A DNA stretch of 54,820 nt from AC-51 sp963749895 (GCA_963749895.1 CAVVOG010000004.1:1-54820); one strand, 5' to 3'. Counted from the stretch's first letter, positions 16,590 to 25,851 are shown. Translations and numbers: made by a program. The notes: generated by a model not told the origin, from the letters alone.

Positions 16590-18239
16590 GTGGCCCGGCC
16601 GATCGCGCTTACCGACCCGGCGGCGCGCGAGCCGGACGTCGTCGGGTACAAGGCCGCCCTGCTGGCGGAGGCCGGGGCGATCGGGCTCCCGACCCTGCCC
16701 GGCGACGCGCTGCCGCTCGAAGCGTCGGCTCCGGCGATCGCGGCGGGCCATGCCGCCTTCGCTCGTTCGGGGCCGTCCGCCGCGTACCTCGCTGCATCCG
16801 CGATCGAGCCGGAACCCGCCTGGATCGAGGTCATGGGCGGCGTGGCGTCGAGCACCGTCGTGCGTTCGACGACGGCGCTCGACGCCGACGGTCGATGGTC
16901 CGGGGCCTTCGCGAGCTACCTCGACGTCGGGGCCTCGGACCTCGCCACGGCGGTGAAGGGCTGCTGGGCCTCCGCGTTCTCCAGGGACGCGCTCGAACGG
17001 TACGAGGCCTCGGGTGTGGACGCCGCCGACGTCCGGATCGGCGTCCTCGTACAGCCGTGGATCGCGTTCGACCTCGGGGGGACCGCACGGACGCTCCCCG
17101 ACGGGCGCGTGACGATGACGTTCGCACCGGGGGGCCCGCGAGACGTCGTGACGGGTCGTGCCCCCGACGCGACGACGGTCGTCGTCGAGGACGAGGCCGC
17201 GGCCACCTCCTCGGTCGACGACCCGATCGCCGGTATCGCATCGGAGGTGGCCGCGGTGGCGAGGGCCGCCGAAGACGCGACCGGGATCGGCCTGATCGAG
17301 TGGGGGGTCCTCGAAGGCGCAGTCACCCTGCTGCAGATCGGTCCTGCGCCCGCCGGCGACGAGACGCAGATGGCCCCGGCCCCCCGTCGGAGCGCGCCCG
17401 TGCCCGCCGAGGTCGTTCGGATCGCGGCCATCCTCCCTTGGTATCCAGGCGCGCTGGGTGCCGAGCTCGTGGTGACCTGGGCGCTGGGACTTCGGGAGCC
17501 CCTGTGGCCGAACGCCGCCGACGTCGCCGATCCCGGAGCTGCCCTCGACGTGGTCCGTGATCTCGCGGCACGGCTCACCGAGCAGGTGTGGGGTCCGGCG
17601 TCCAGCGACCACACCGGCGGGGCTACCGCCACGATGCGACTGCTCCGCGAGGGATCGTACGGAGACGCGGCGGAGGCGCTCCGGTCGGTGCATCCACCCG
17701 CGGAGGATGAGTCGACGCGCGTGATCGCGCTCATCCGCGGGCTCGGGCTCGCGCTGGTGTCGCGCGGCGTCCTACCTGCGCCGGACCTCGTGTGGCATCT
17801 GACACCCGCGGAACTCGCTGACGCGCTCGGCGGACATCCACCCGTGCTGCGACGCGGCGCCGATCGTTGGGAGCCGCTCGTGGCCGACGTGGCGCTCTCG
17901 CGCGGCGCGGTCGTGCGTGGAACGGCCGCGGCCGATGGGACCGGCGCCGGCCGTCTGCACCGCGTCGATCGTCTCCGGTCGATCGGCCGACCAGGTCCGC
18001 GCGCGGTGCTCCTCGCGCCGCTGCCCTTGCCGCAGCTGGCTCCCCTCCTGTGGCACGCGGCCGGTCTGGTGACGTCGGGCGGGAGCGAGGGTGCGCACCT
18101 GCTCGAGGTCGCGCGTTCGTTGGGGGTCCCGACGGTGATCAAGGTGGGCGACGCGTCGTTCGGCCCCGACGGGACGGTGGTGGCGGTCGACGGGACGACG
18201 GGCGAGGTCGCGACGCTCGGCGCTGACGGAACGGGATAG
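16590..18239 (+). CDS. Compact ATP-grasp/phosphohistidine phosphotransferase (PEP synthase/rifampicin phosphotransferase-like)
   Basis: 549-residue protein with the two mobile-shuttle parts of dikinases. The N-terminal half resembles the PPDK/PEP-synthase ATP-grasp domain: VRSTTALDADGRWSGAFAS, MTFAPGG and IEWGVLEGAVTLLQ. The C-terminal 90 residues resemble the PEP-utiliser mobile domain: VTSGGSEGAHLLEVARSLGVP, with the His in register with the phosphorylated His of SHAAIVAR, then GTVVAVDGTTGEV. There is no PEP/pyruvate TIM barrel; the middle about 170 residues are helical, as in rifampicin phosphotransferase but shorter. It probably phosphorylates a small acceptor. The start is GTG 16590, 4 bases after the M24 stop. 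Confidence 0.75.
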   Translation: MARPIALTDPAAREPDVVGYKAALLAEAGAIGLPTLPGDALPLEASAPAIAAGHAAFARSGPSAAYLAASAIEPEPAWIEVMGGVASSTVVRSTTALDADGRWSGAFASYLDVGASDLATAVKGCWASAFSRDALERYEASGVDAADVRIGVLVQPWIAFDLGGTARTLPDGRVTMTFAPGGPRDVVTGRAPDATTVVVEDEAAATSSVDDPIAGIASEVAAVARAAEDATGIGLIEWGVLEGAVTLLQIGPAPAGDETQMAPAPRRSAPVPAEVVRIAAILPWYPGALGAELVVTWALGLREPLWPNAADVADPGAALDVVRDLAARLTEQVWGPASSDHTGGATATMRLLREGSYGDAAEALRSVHPPAEDESTRVIALIRGLGLALVSRGVLPAPDLVWHLTPAELADALGGHPPVLRRGADRWEPLVADVALSRGAVVRGTAAADGTGAGRLHRVDRLRSIGRPGPRAVLLAPLPLPQLAPLLWHAAGLVTSGGSEGAHLLEVARSLGVPTVIKVGDASFGPDGTVVAVDGTTGEVATLGADGTG

Positions 18240-18252
18240 GGAGGAGATCGAC

Positions 18253-19236
18253 ATGGCGATCGTCGCGATCACGGACCACGTGTTCCCCGACCTGGCGCAG
18301 GAGCACGCGATGCTCCAGGCTGCCGGGCACCAGGTGCGGTTCGAGAGGAACGCTCGGACGGTCGAGGAGGTGATCGACGCCGTCCGCGGCGCCGACGCCG
18401 TGCTGAACTGCTACGCCCCGATGCCTGCCGAGGTCCTGCGCACCCTGGACGCGTGCCAGATCGTCGCGAGGTACGGGATCGGCTTGGACACGATCGACAT
18501 CCCCGAGGCGACCGCCCGCGGGATCATCGTGACGAACGTCCCCGACTACTGCATCGACGAAGTCTCCGACCACGCGCTCTCGCTGGCGTTGTCAGCCGCT
18601 CGCCGGGTCGTGCTCCTGGATCGCCACGTCCGGTCCGGCTCGTGGAGCCCGACGGATGCCCGGCCGATCCACCGGCTCCGCGGACGGGTGTTCGGTCTCG
18701 TCGGGTTCGGGCGGATCGCGAGGGTGCTCGCGACCAAGGCGAGCGCGTTCAAGTTCCACGTGATCGCCTCGGACCCCTACGTTCCCGACGACGAGATCCG
18801 GGCCGCCGGGGTCGAGCCGGTGAGCCTCGACGAGCTGCTCGGCAGGGCCGACGTCGTCTCGCTGCACCTCCCGTTGACCGACGGGACCCGCCACCTGATC
18901 GACGCGACGACCCTCGCCTCGATGAAGCCCGGCGCGATCCTCGTGAACACCTCCCGAGGTCCGCTCGTCGACCTCGACGCGCTCCGGGCGGCGCTCGAGG
19001 ACGGCAAGCTCGGGGGGGTGGCCCTCGACGTGCTCGAGACCGAGCCTCCCGCTGCCGATGACCCCTTGCTCGCACGGGACGACGTGATCATCACGCCCCA
19101 CGCGGCCTTCTACAGCGAAGAGAGCCTCCAAGAGCTCCAGCGCAAGGCGGTCGAGCAGGTGATCGAGGCGCTCGAGGGCGGTCGCCCTTCGTACGCGGTC
19201 AACGCGCCGGAGGCTCTCGCGGCCAGACGCGCCTAG
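18253..19236 (+). CDS. D-isomer 2-hydroxyacid dehydrogenase
   Basis: 327-residue NAD-dependent dehydrogenase that interconverts 2-oxo and D-2-hydroxy acids. It has the NAD motif VFGLVGFGRIARV, catalytic Arg in NTSRGPLVD, Glu in LETEPPAADDP and His in ITPHAAFYSEE. The family resembles phosphoglycerate/glyoxylate-type and CtBP-like enzymes. It begins 13 bases after the phosphotransferase gene with GGGAGGAGA as ribosome site and closes the 14096-19236 operon. Its stop overlaps the stop of the convergent ABC ATPase gene. Confidence 0.93.
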   Translation: MAIVAITDHVFPDLAQEHAMLQAAGHQVRFERNARTVEEVIDAVRGADAVLNCYAPMPAEVLRTLDACQIVARYGIGLDTIDIPEATARGIIVTNVPDYCIDEVSDHALSLALSAARRVVLLDRHVRSGSWSPTDARPIHRLRGRVFGLVGFGRIARVLATKASAFKFHVIASDPYVPDDEIRAAGVEPVSLDELLGRADVVSLHLPLTDGTRHLIDATTLASMKPGAILVNTSRGPLVDLDALRAALEDGKLGGVALDVLETEPPAADDPLLARDDVIITPHAAFYSEESLQELQRKAVEQVIEALEGGRPSYAVNAPEALAARRA

Positions 19237-20051
19237 CCCGGTGCCGTCGCTCCGGGCGGCCCCGAGGCCAGCGCCCACCAGCGGCCCCGCTGACGTGCAA
19301 CCTCGATCGGCAGATCGAAGCAGGCGCTCAGCCGCTCGCCGGTGAGAACCTCCTCGATCGGTCCGGCCGCGACGAGCCGACCGCGGCGCAGCAGCGCCGC
19401 GTGCGTCGTCGAAGGGGCGATCTCCTCGAGGTGGTGGGTCGCCACGATGGTCGTCGGCGGATCCGGCATCGCCGCCACCGTCTCGAGGGCGCCGATCAGC
19501 GCTTCGCGGGCGGGGAGATCCAGGCCCGACGCCGGCTCGTCGAGGATCATCAGCTCCGGGGACGCGAACAGCGCGCGAGCCAACAGGATCCGCTGTCGTT
19601 CGCCCTGGCTCCCAGTCGAGAACCGCCTGCCCATCAGGTGCTCGCACCCGAAGTGGCGAAGGAGCGCGGCGGCACGGTCGTGATCCGCGTCGTCGAGGTC
19701 CTGGAACCACAGGGAGAGCGTCTCGCGCTTGCCGGTCAGCACGACCGCCTCGGCCGTCAGGTGCTCCGGCATCATCTCCGTGAGCACGTGGGAGCTGTGG
19801 CTGATCCGTCCGTGCAGGGTCCGGACGTCGCTCGTGCCCAGCGTCATCCCCAGGACGGCGACGTGTCCCGACGACGGCTGGCGGCGCGCCCCCACGAGGC
19901 CGAGCATCGTGGTCTTGCCGCTGCCGTTCGGACCCAGCAGGACCCAGTGCTCGGCTCGGCCGATCTCGAGGTCGACCGGGCCGAGGACCGCGGTGCCGTC
20001 GATCCGGACGACCGCCTGGTCGAGCACGGCCACCGGGCCCCGATCAGACAT
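19233..20051 (-). CDS. Stand-alone ABC transporter ATP-binding protein
   Basis: 272-residue ATPase with Walker A GPNGSGKTT, a variant signature STGSQGERQR, Walker B LMILDEPASGLDL and an H-loop His in ATHHLEEI. The form is like the ModF/YhaD-type ATPases used as single cytosolic units or with unknown permeases. No permease gene is adjacent. Its start overlaps the end of the alcohol dehydrogenase gene by 8 bases, so the two are co-translated. Partner and substrate are unknown. Confidence 0.88.
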   Translation of the reverse strand: MSDRGPVAVLDQAVVRIDGTAVLGPVDLEIGRAEHWVLLGPNGSGKTTMLGLVGARRQPSSGHVAVLGMTLGTSDVRTLHGRISHSSHVLTEMMPEHLTAEAVVLTGKRETLSLWFQDLDDADHDRAAALLRHFGCEHLMGRRFSTGSQGERQRILLARALFASPELMILDEPASGLDLPAREALIGALETVAAMPDPPTTIVATHHLEEIAPSTTHAALLRRGRLVAAGPIEEVLTGERLSACFDLPIEVARQRGRWWALASGPPGATAPG

Positions 20052-21039
20052 CGACGATCACCTTGAGCGCACCCGGGGCCTTGGCGGCCAGGAGCGCATC
20101 CTCGGTCGCGTCCAGCCCGAACCGCGCCGAGACCAGAGGTGCGAGCGCCACGCGCTCCGAGACCGCGGCCTCGATCGCGACCGGGAAGTCCTCGGCGCAC
20201 GCGGACCGGGCCCCGATCACGGCGAGCTCCTTGTAGTAGAGGTCGTAGTACGGGAGGGGGTGGTCGTCATGGGTGATCGTGCCGTAGGCGAGGATCCGGC
20301 CGCCCACCCGCGCCATCCGAACGGCCTGCGCCAACGTCGCCGATGTCCCGGCGGCCTCGATCACGACGTCGACCCCGCCCTCGTCGGCGATCGCCGCGAC
20401 GGCATCCTCGCCCGCCGGGATCGACCCGTCGGCGCCGAGGCGCCCGGCGAGCGCCAGCTTCTCGGGACTGCGGCTGAGCCCGATCACGCTCGAGGCCCCG
20501 CGGAGCTTCGCCAGCTGCAGGTGCAGCAGGCCGGTCACACCGAGCCCGAGCACCACGACCCTCTCCCCCGGGGCGATCTCGACGAGCCGCTGCGCGTGGA
20601 TGCAGGTCGCCAGTACCTGCAGGAGCGGCGCGACCTGCTCGTCGAGCGCCGTCGGGAGCGCGTACAGGTTCGACGAGGGCACCGCCATGGTCTCGCGAAG
20701 CCCTCCGTCGGCGTCGCGTCCCAGCAGCCCCCCACGGGTGCAGATGTTCGTGCGCCCTTCGAGGCACTGGGGGCAGACCCCACAGGTGAGACCGGGATCG
20801 ACGATCACCGGCGTCCCGGGGTCGAGACCCGAGCCCCCCGGGTCGAGGACCTCGCCGACGATCTCGTGGCCGAGCACCCGAGGAAGCTCCACCGGGATCG
20901 AGCCGGCGAACACGCTGAGGTCGGTCCCGCACAGGCCGACCGAGCGCACGTTCAGAGTCGTGAGGTCGGGGCCGCCGTGCGGACCAGGAGCGTCACGAAC
21001 CTCGATCCGCTCCGGGGCGACGAGGTAGGCCCCCTTCAT
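20044..21039 (-). CDS. Zinc-dependent alcohol dehydrogenase (MDR superfamily)
   Basis: 331-residue MDR enzyme. Catalytic zinc residues lie in GLCGTDLSVF and LGHEIVGEV, the structural zinc site in CGVCPQCLEGRTNIC, and the cofactor motif in VVLGLGVTGLLHLQ. It resembles sorbitol/threonine-dehydrogenase-like members. The start ATG 21039 follows GAGGGGGAAG on the minus strand; an upstream in-frame ATG would cross the operator at 21068. It is divergent from the RidA gene, with a shared control region. Confidence 0.92.
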   Translation of the reverse strand: MKGAYLVAPERIEVRDAPGPHGGPDLTTLNVRSVGLCGTDLSVFAGSIPVELPRVLGHEIVGEVLDPGGSGLDPGTPVIVDPGLTCGVCPQCLEGRTNICTRGGLLGRDADGGLRETMAVPSSNLYALPTALDEQVAPLLQVLATCIHAQRLVEIAPGERVVVLGLGVTGLLHLQLAKLRGASSVIGLSRSPEKLALAGRLGADGSIPAGEDAVAAIADEGGVDVVIEAAGTSATLAQAVRMARVGGRILAYGTITHDDHPLPYYDLYYKELAVIGARSACAEDFPVAIEAAVSERVALAPLVSARFGLDATEDALLAAKAPGALKVIVDV

Positions 21040-21067
21040 GCTTCCCCCTCGCCCATGTCGCGAGGCA

Positions 21068-21083
21068 CGATACACGATGCATC
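21068..21083 (+). promoter_or_regulatory. Dyad operator-like site E (divergent alcohol dehydrogenase / RidA promoters)
   Basis: CGATACACGATGCATC in the 72-base gap between divergent starts. The dyad core is TACAC-G-ATGCA, matching TRYAY-N-RTRYA apart from one arm base. It is the fifth and last copy I see in the window. Confidence 0.55.
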
Positions 21084-21111
21084 ATCTCGCCCGACCCTCG
21101 AGGAGGCCGGT

Positions 21112-21498
21112 ATGAAGAAGCACGATCCCCCGCAGGTAGCAGGACCGTTCGCCGCTTACTCGCACGGGGTGGAGGTGGAGAGCCCTGCCCGCACGCTGTA
21201 CGGGGCGGGCCAGGTCGGGGTCGATACCGACGGCAGGATCGGCGACGGGATCGAGGAGCAGGCCCGGCTCGTCTGGCGCAACATCCGCGCGGTCCTCGCG
21301 GCGGCGGACATGGGGATCGACGACATCGCGCAGCTCACGATGTACCTGCTCGACCGGGACGACTACGCGTCCGCGCGCGCGGTGCGCGAGACCGAGCTCG
21401 GCGACCACCGGCCGGCCTCGACGCTCCTGTACGTGTCGGGACTGTCGAACCCTGCCTGGAGGATCGAGATGGACTTCGTCGCCGTGGCGGCCGGGTAG
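21112..21498 (+). CDS. RidA family protein (YjgF/YER057c/UK114)
   Basis: 128-residue RidA-like protein, a trimeric family that hydrolyses reactive enamine/imine intermediates or related compounds. Conserved features are GQVGVDTDGRI, NIRAVLAAADMGIDD, and the C-terminal NPAWRIEMDFVAV with the Arg of the active site. The start ATG 21112 follows GAGGAGG at 21100-21106. Members of catabolic operons often act as deaminases or hydrolases of pathway intermediates, which would suit this block. Confidence 0.92.
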   Translation: MKKHDPPQVAGPFAAYSHGVEVESPARTLYGAGQVGVDTDGRIGDGIEEQARLVWRNIRAVLAAADMGIDDIAQLTMYLLDRDDYASARAVRETELGDHRPASTLLYVSGLSNPAWRIEMDFVAVAAG

Positions 21499-21525
21499 GC
21501 CACGGAGGGGGGCACCCGATCCGAC

Positions 21526-24500
21526 TCAGCGATCGGGGCTCGGGACGACCTGCGAGGAGGCGAGCCGGGCCAGGAGCGCGCCGGCGCCGAGTTCCTCGAG
21601 GTAGGTGCGTGCCGTCTCTACCGCGTCGCGCGGAACGAGATCCGGCGGGAGGACCGCCACGGCGTCGAGCGTGACCAGCGCATGCGTGAAGGGGTCGCCC
21701 TTCGCCAGCCGCTCGGCCAAGATCGCGCGGTAGTTCGCGGCGGCGGCGTCACCACGACCCTCGAGGGCGTCGATCCCGGCCTCGATCGCGCGTCGCGTCG
21801 CCGCGTACCACCCCTCACGATCGCTGCGCGTCATCTCGAGAGGCGCTCGGGCCTTGGCCGGATCGCCCATCCACAGGGCGGCGCGCGCTGCGAACGCGAC
21901 CGCCGGCGGCGCGTTGATGCCGCGCGGGTCGTCGCGGATCGCGTTCATCCCCTGCTCGTAGGCGCCGTCCAGGTCGCCCTCCATCAGGCGCACGACCGAC
22001 AGGACCCGGTGGAACCACGCCCGCATGTCGATGATGCTGGAGGCCGTCACCTCTTCGCTGAGGGCGTCGATCGCGGCCTGCGCGCCCTCGCGATCGCCCC
22101 GGTAGGCGGCCAGCAGCGCGGCGGAGATCGAGACCGAGTCCGCGATCGACACGCCGACCGTGAGCTCCGGCATCGCCCCGAGGTCCGCGAGCAGCTGGTC
22201 GGCCGTCGCCCAGTCGCCCGCTTCGACCGCGAACTCCGCGGCGTTCGCGAGCGCCCCGAGCTCGGACTCCCCGTAGCCACCCTGCCGCGCGACCTCCGCG
22301 CCCTCCAGGATCAGACGCACGGCGTCGGGATACTCGTCGGCTTGGATCCCCAGCATCCCCAGCGCCCGCGACTTCGCTCGCAGGTCGTTCTCCTCGGTGG
22401 CGACCGCGAGCATGCCGCGCCGCAGCAGCATCGCCTCCCGGCGTCGCCCGAGCCACTCGAGCGTGTTGGCCTTCTCCCCGAGCGCCTGGGAGACGCGGTC
22501 CCAGGCCCGAGCGTGCTCGAACAGGGGGAGGCATCGCTCCAGCGCGCTGAGCGTGGCATCGATGTCCTCCTCACACACGTAGTGGAACCAGGCGCGTGCA
22601 TGCTCGAGCTCGGCGCGAGCACGCACATCGCCCCCGTCGCCCAGGGCCTGCTCCATCCGCTCGACGAGTTGGGGGAGTTCCTCGGCCTGGCCGAGGTTCC
22701 CCAGGATCTCGGCCAGCTCGCCCATCGCGATGACCTCGCCGTCGCGGTCCCCCTCAGCGCCCAGCGCATCGATCGCTTCACGCAGGAACGCGATCGCGCG
22801 ATCGCGCTGCCGGGCGTCGCTCGCGGCCAGGCGGGCACCCATCAGGAGCTCCGCTCGCTCGCGCCCCGACGGGGTGATCTCCAAGGCCTGCTCGGCGAAC
22901 ACGAGGGCCTGCTCGGGGGACCCGAGCGAGGTCGCTCTCTCGGCGGCCTGGCCGAGCCAGTCACGCGCGCGCGCCGCGAGGGCGTCGGCGTCGGGGCCGG
23001 CCGGCGTCGCCCGGAGCGCCTCCACGTAGTGGGAGGCGACGGCGCCCGCGAGCTCCTCGTCGCCTTCGGCCTCGAAACGGTGGGCGACGGCCAGGTGCCG
23101 CGTCCGCCGGTCCGACTTGGAGAGCATCCCGTAGGCGACCTCACGGATGATGCTCTGCACGAACCCGTACTGGCCCCGCTCGGGGGACCGCGGGTCGGCC
23201 TCGAAGACGAGGAACTCCTTGCGCACGAGGTCCAGGAGCCTCGGCTCCAACGCAGCGGGCTCGCCTCCCACGACGGCCGCGAGCGCGTCGAGCGTGAAGC
23301 TCTTGCCCAGGACCGCCGCATCCTGCAGGAGCGCGCGGTCCTCGGTGCCCAGCGCGTCGAGCCGGGAGGCGATCAACGCGTGCAGGGTCTCGGGGACATG
23401 CAGCTCGCCGAGGTCGCCGATCAGCTCGTAGGCGTCGCGACCGGCGCGCAGGACGCCTCGGTCGACCAGCATCCGGATCGTCTCGACCGCGTACAGCGGC
23501 ACGCCTTCAGCGCGTTCGACGATCCTTCGGACCGCCTCGTCGTCCGCGTCCGGGAGCAGCCGCCCCACGAGCTCCCCCATCGCCGCATCCGAGAGCGGTT
23601 CGAGGTGGATCCCGACGAAGTTGCGTTGCCCGGCCCCCCAGTTCGGCCTGCGATCGGCGAGCTCGGGGCGCGACAGGGTCAACACGTAGATCGGACGGTT
23701 CCGCGACCACTCCAGCAGGGACTCGATGAACTCCAGCAGGCCCGTGTCCGCCCATTGGAGGTCCTCGAAGACCATCGCGACGGTGCCGCGGTCGGCGATC
23801 CGTTCGAAGAACGCCCGCCACGCGGCGAAGAGCTCCTCCCGGCCGCCCGCCGGACGATCCTCGAGGCCGAGCAGGAACGCCAACCGGGGCTCCAGCCACC
23901 GACGCTCCTCCTCGTCGTGCACGTGCAACGCGACCGATGCCGCGAGCTTCGTCCGCGACGCATCCGGCGGGTCGGTCTCCGCGATGCCCGCGCGCATCTT
24001 CACCATCTCGCCGAGCGCCCAGAAGGTGATGCCGTCGCCGTACGCGGGACACCGACCGCTGTGCCACCAGATGTCCTCCGTCAGCCCGTCGACGTACTTC
24101 GAGAGCTCCCAGGCCAGCCGCGACTTGCCGATGCCCCCGATGCCGGTGACCGAGACCACCCGTGCCTTGCCCTCACGTGTGGTGGCGTGCAGCAGCTCCT
24201 TCAGGAGCCGGACCTCCTCCGTCCTCCCGACGAACGGGGGCTCGATCGCCATGGGGTTCGCGCCCTGGCGATCGCCGACGACGCGCACGGCCCGCCAGGC
24301 GCGGACCGACTCCTCCTTGCCCTTGAGGGCGAGGTCGCCGACCTCCTCGAATGAGATCGCACGCGAGGCCGCGCGGAAGGTCGCCTCGCCCACGAACACC
24401 TGGCCGGGTTCCGCGGCCGACTGCAGCCGGGCCGCCGTGTTGACCATGTCGCCGGCCACCATGCCCTGGTTCTCGGCGCTCGGCGTCGTCGCGGCCTCAC

Positions 24501-25020
24501 CGGTGAGCACGCCTGCGCGAGCCTGCAACGGCGCGCCCACCGCGGCGCCGAGCGCCGCGACGGCATCAAGCAGCTCGAGGGAGGCCCGCACCGCGCGTTC
24601 GGCATCGTCCTCGCGCGTGACCGGGGTGCCCCACACGGCCATCACCGCGTCCCCGATGAACTTCTCGATCACGCCGCCGTGACGTTCGATCACCGTGCTC
24701 GCCGTCTCGAAGTAGCGGTCCAGGAGCCCTCGCATGTCCTCGGCATCGCGCTGCTCCGACAGCGTGGTGAACGAGACCAGGTCCAAGAACACGACCGAGA
24801 CGAGGCGTCGCTCGGTCTGCTGTCCGCCGGTCACGGCCACGTCCGGGGTCTGCGAGGCAGGCGCCGACGCGACGAGGGTCGAGCCGCACTCGCCGCAGTA
24901 CTTGCTCACCGGGGGGTTCGGGGTGCCGCACGACGCGCACACCAGGTGCAGCGCGGCGCCGCACTCCATGCAGAACTTGCGCCCCGCTTCGTTCTCCGTC
25001 CCGCACGCCGGGCAGTTCAT
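21526..25020 (-). CDS. Zinc-ribbon / class III adenylate cyclase / AAA ATPase / TPR regulator
   Basis: 1164-residue multidomain protein. Residues 1-50 carry two Cys4 ribbons (CPACG...CMECG and CASCG...CGECG). About 70-250 is a class III nucleotide cyclase domain (VVFLDLVSFTTLSEQ, GGVIEKFIGDAVMAVWG). About 265-560 is an AAA/LuxR-type ATPase with Walker A TGIGGIGKSR and Walker B MVFEDLQWAD. The remainder is TPR-like helical repeats. Such proteins are frequent in actinobacteria; their cyclase activity is often unproven. The start ATG 25020 was chosen because the ribbons begin there. Nothing nearby tells its target. Confidence 0.9.
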   Translation of the reverse strand: MNCPACGTENEAGRKFCMECGAALHLVCASCGTPNPPVSKYCGECGSTLVASAPASQTPDVAVTGGQQTERRLVSVVFLDLVSFTTLSEQRDAEDMRGLLDRYFETASTVIERHGGVIEKFIGDAVMAVWGTPVTREDDAERAVRASLELLDAVAALGAAVGAPLQARAGVLTGEAATTPSAENQGMVAGDMVNTAARLQSAAEPGQVFVGEATFRAASRAISFEEVGDLALKGKEESVRAWRAVRVVGDRQGANPMAIEPPFVGRTEEVRLLKELLHATTREGKARVVSVTGIGGIGKSRLAWELSKYVDGLTEDIWWHSGRCPAYGDGITFWALGEMVKMRAGIAETDPPDASRTKLAASVALHVHDEEERRWLEPRLAFLLGLEDRPAGGREELFAAWRAFFERIADRGTVAMVFEDLQWADTGLLEFIESLLEWSRNRPIYVLTLSRPELADRRPNWGAGQRNFVGIHLEPLSDAAMGELVGRLLPDADDEAVRRIVERAEGVPLYAVETIRMLVDRGVLRAGRDAYELIGDLGELHVPETLHALIASRLDALGTEDRALLQDAAVLGKSFTLDALAAVVGGEPAALEPRLLDLVRKEFLVFEADPRSPERGQYGFVQSIIREVAYGMLSKSDRRTRHLAVAHRFEAEGDEELAGAVASHYVEALRATPAGPDADALAARARDWLGQAAERATSLGSPEQALVFAEQALEITPSGRERAELLMGARLAASDARQRDRAIAFLREAIDALGAEGDRDGEVIAMGELAEILGNLGQAEELPQLVERMEQALGDGGDVRARAELEHARAWFHYVCEEDIDATLSALERCLPLFEHARAWDRVSQALGEKANTLEWLGRRREAMLLRRGMLAVATEENDLRAKSRALGMLGIQADEYPDAVRLILEGAEVARQGGYGESELGALANAAEFAVEAGDWATADQLLADLGAMPELTVGVSIADSVSISAALLAAYRGDREGAQAAIDALSEEVTASSIIDMRAWFHRVLSVVRLMEGDLDGAYEQGMNAIRDDPRGINAPPAVAFAARAALWMGDPAKARAPLEMTRSDREGWYAATRRAIEAGIDALEGRGDAAAANYRAILAERLAKGDPFTHALVTLDAVAVLPPDLVPRDAVETARTYLEELGAGALLARLASSQVVPSPDR

Positions 25021-25190
25021 CGAGGGCCTTCCATGTGCATGCGGAAGCCTACCGGCCCTCTCCGGAGGCCGCCCCGACCACTCGATCGTGCGCCGATGCA
25101 GCCGGGCGATCGCGGGCTCCGACTTGCGCCGACGGCGGTCGACGAACGAGGCTTCGAGGGCGGATCGAACCGACCGAAGGAGGCTCGACC

Positions 25191-25598
25191 ATGGCGAACC
25201 GCAAGGGGAACGGGGCTGCACCCAGACCGCTGGGTGAGGTGGTGACCTCGACCGTGAACGGGTTCCGGACGCTCTACCGCCAGCACGTGGAGCTCGCGCG
25301 GATCGAGGCGACCGAGGCCGCGGGGGTGCGCGCCCAGGGCGCCGGGATGATGGCCGCCGCCGCCGGGCTCGCGCTGTACGCAGTGGGGTTCCTGGCCGCG
25401 GCCGGCGCGGCCGCCCTCGCCCTCGTGCTGCCCACGTGGGCGGCGATCTTGATCGTGGGCGTGGTGCTGGCCTCGGTCGCGGGGGCGCTCGTGGCCGTCG
25501 GGCGTCGCACGATCCGCACGGCGCCGCCACCGGTGGAGCGCACCCGCCAGACCCTCAAGGAGGACATCCGATGGGCCAAGACGCAGCTCGCGCGATGA
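25191..25598 (+). CDS. Holin-X family (phage holin superfamily III-like) membrane protein
   Basis: 135-residue protein with two long hydrophobic helices (about residues 52-77 and 82-104) flanked by charged segments, the layout of actinobacterial Holin-X proteins. These are usually chromosomal, not phage genes, and are of unknown function in the membrane. The ATG 25191 follows GAAGGAGG. Its stop overlaps the next start (ATGA), a common pairing with DUF3618 proteins. Confidence 0.78.
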   Translation: MANRKGNGAAPRPLGEVVTSTVNGFRTLYRQHVELARIEATEAAGVRAQGAGMMAAAAGLALYAVGFLAAAGAAALALVLPTWAAILIVGVVLASVAGALVAVGRRTIRTAPPPVERTRQTLKEDIRWAKTQLAR

Positions 25599-25829
25599 CG
25601 GAGATCGAGCAGACGCGCGAACGGCTCCAGACCGACCTCGCGGAGCTGGAGGCACGCCTTCCCGCTCCCGTCCGCTCGATGAAGGCGCTCGTCGGCCTCG
25701 GGCTGGCGAGCACGGCGCTCACTGGGGCTGCTCGTGCAGGCCCTCCGGTCCAAGCGCTCGTCGACCCCGTCGACCGAGGTGATCGTGCGGATCGTGCGCG
25801 ACGACGAGAGGGGGTCACCGAGGGCCTGA
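25595..25829 (+). pseudogene. DUF3618-like membrane protein, +1 frameshift
   Basis: The frame from ATG 25595 reads MTEIEQTRERLQTDLAELE and then a hydrophobic stretch GLGLASTALTG, as in DUF3618 proteins that pair with Holin-X. At the GGGG run 25724-25727 the natural continuation moves to the +1 frame: LLVQALRSKRSSTPSTEVIV, ending at TGA 25827-25829. A strong hairpin at 25852-25881 follows that stop directly. Without the shift the frame runs to 25972, across the hairpin and into the next gene. One extra G, real or from assembly, explains this. Confidence 0.65.
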
Positions 25830-25851
25830 GGCCGCGCCGGTCCCTGCCTGC

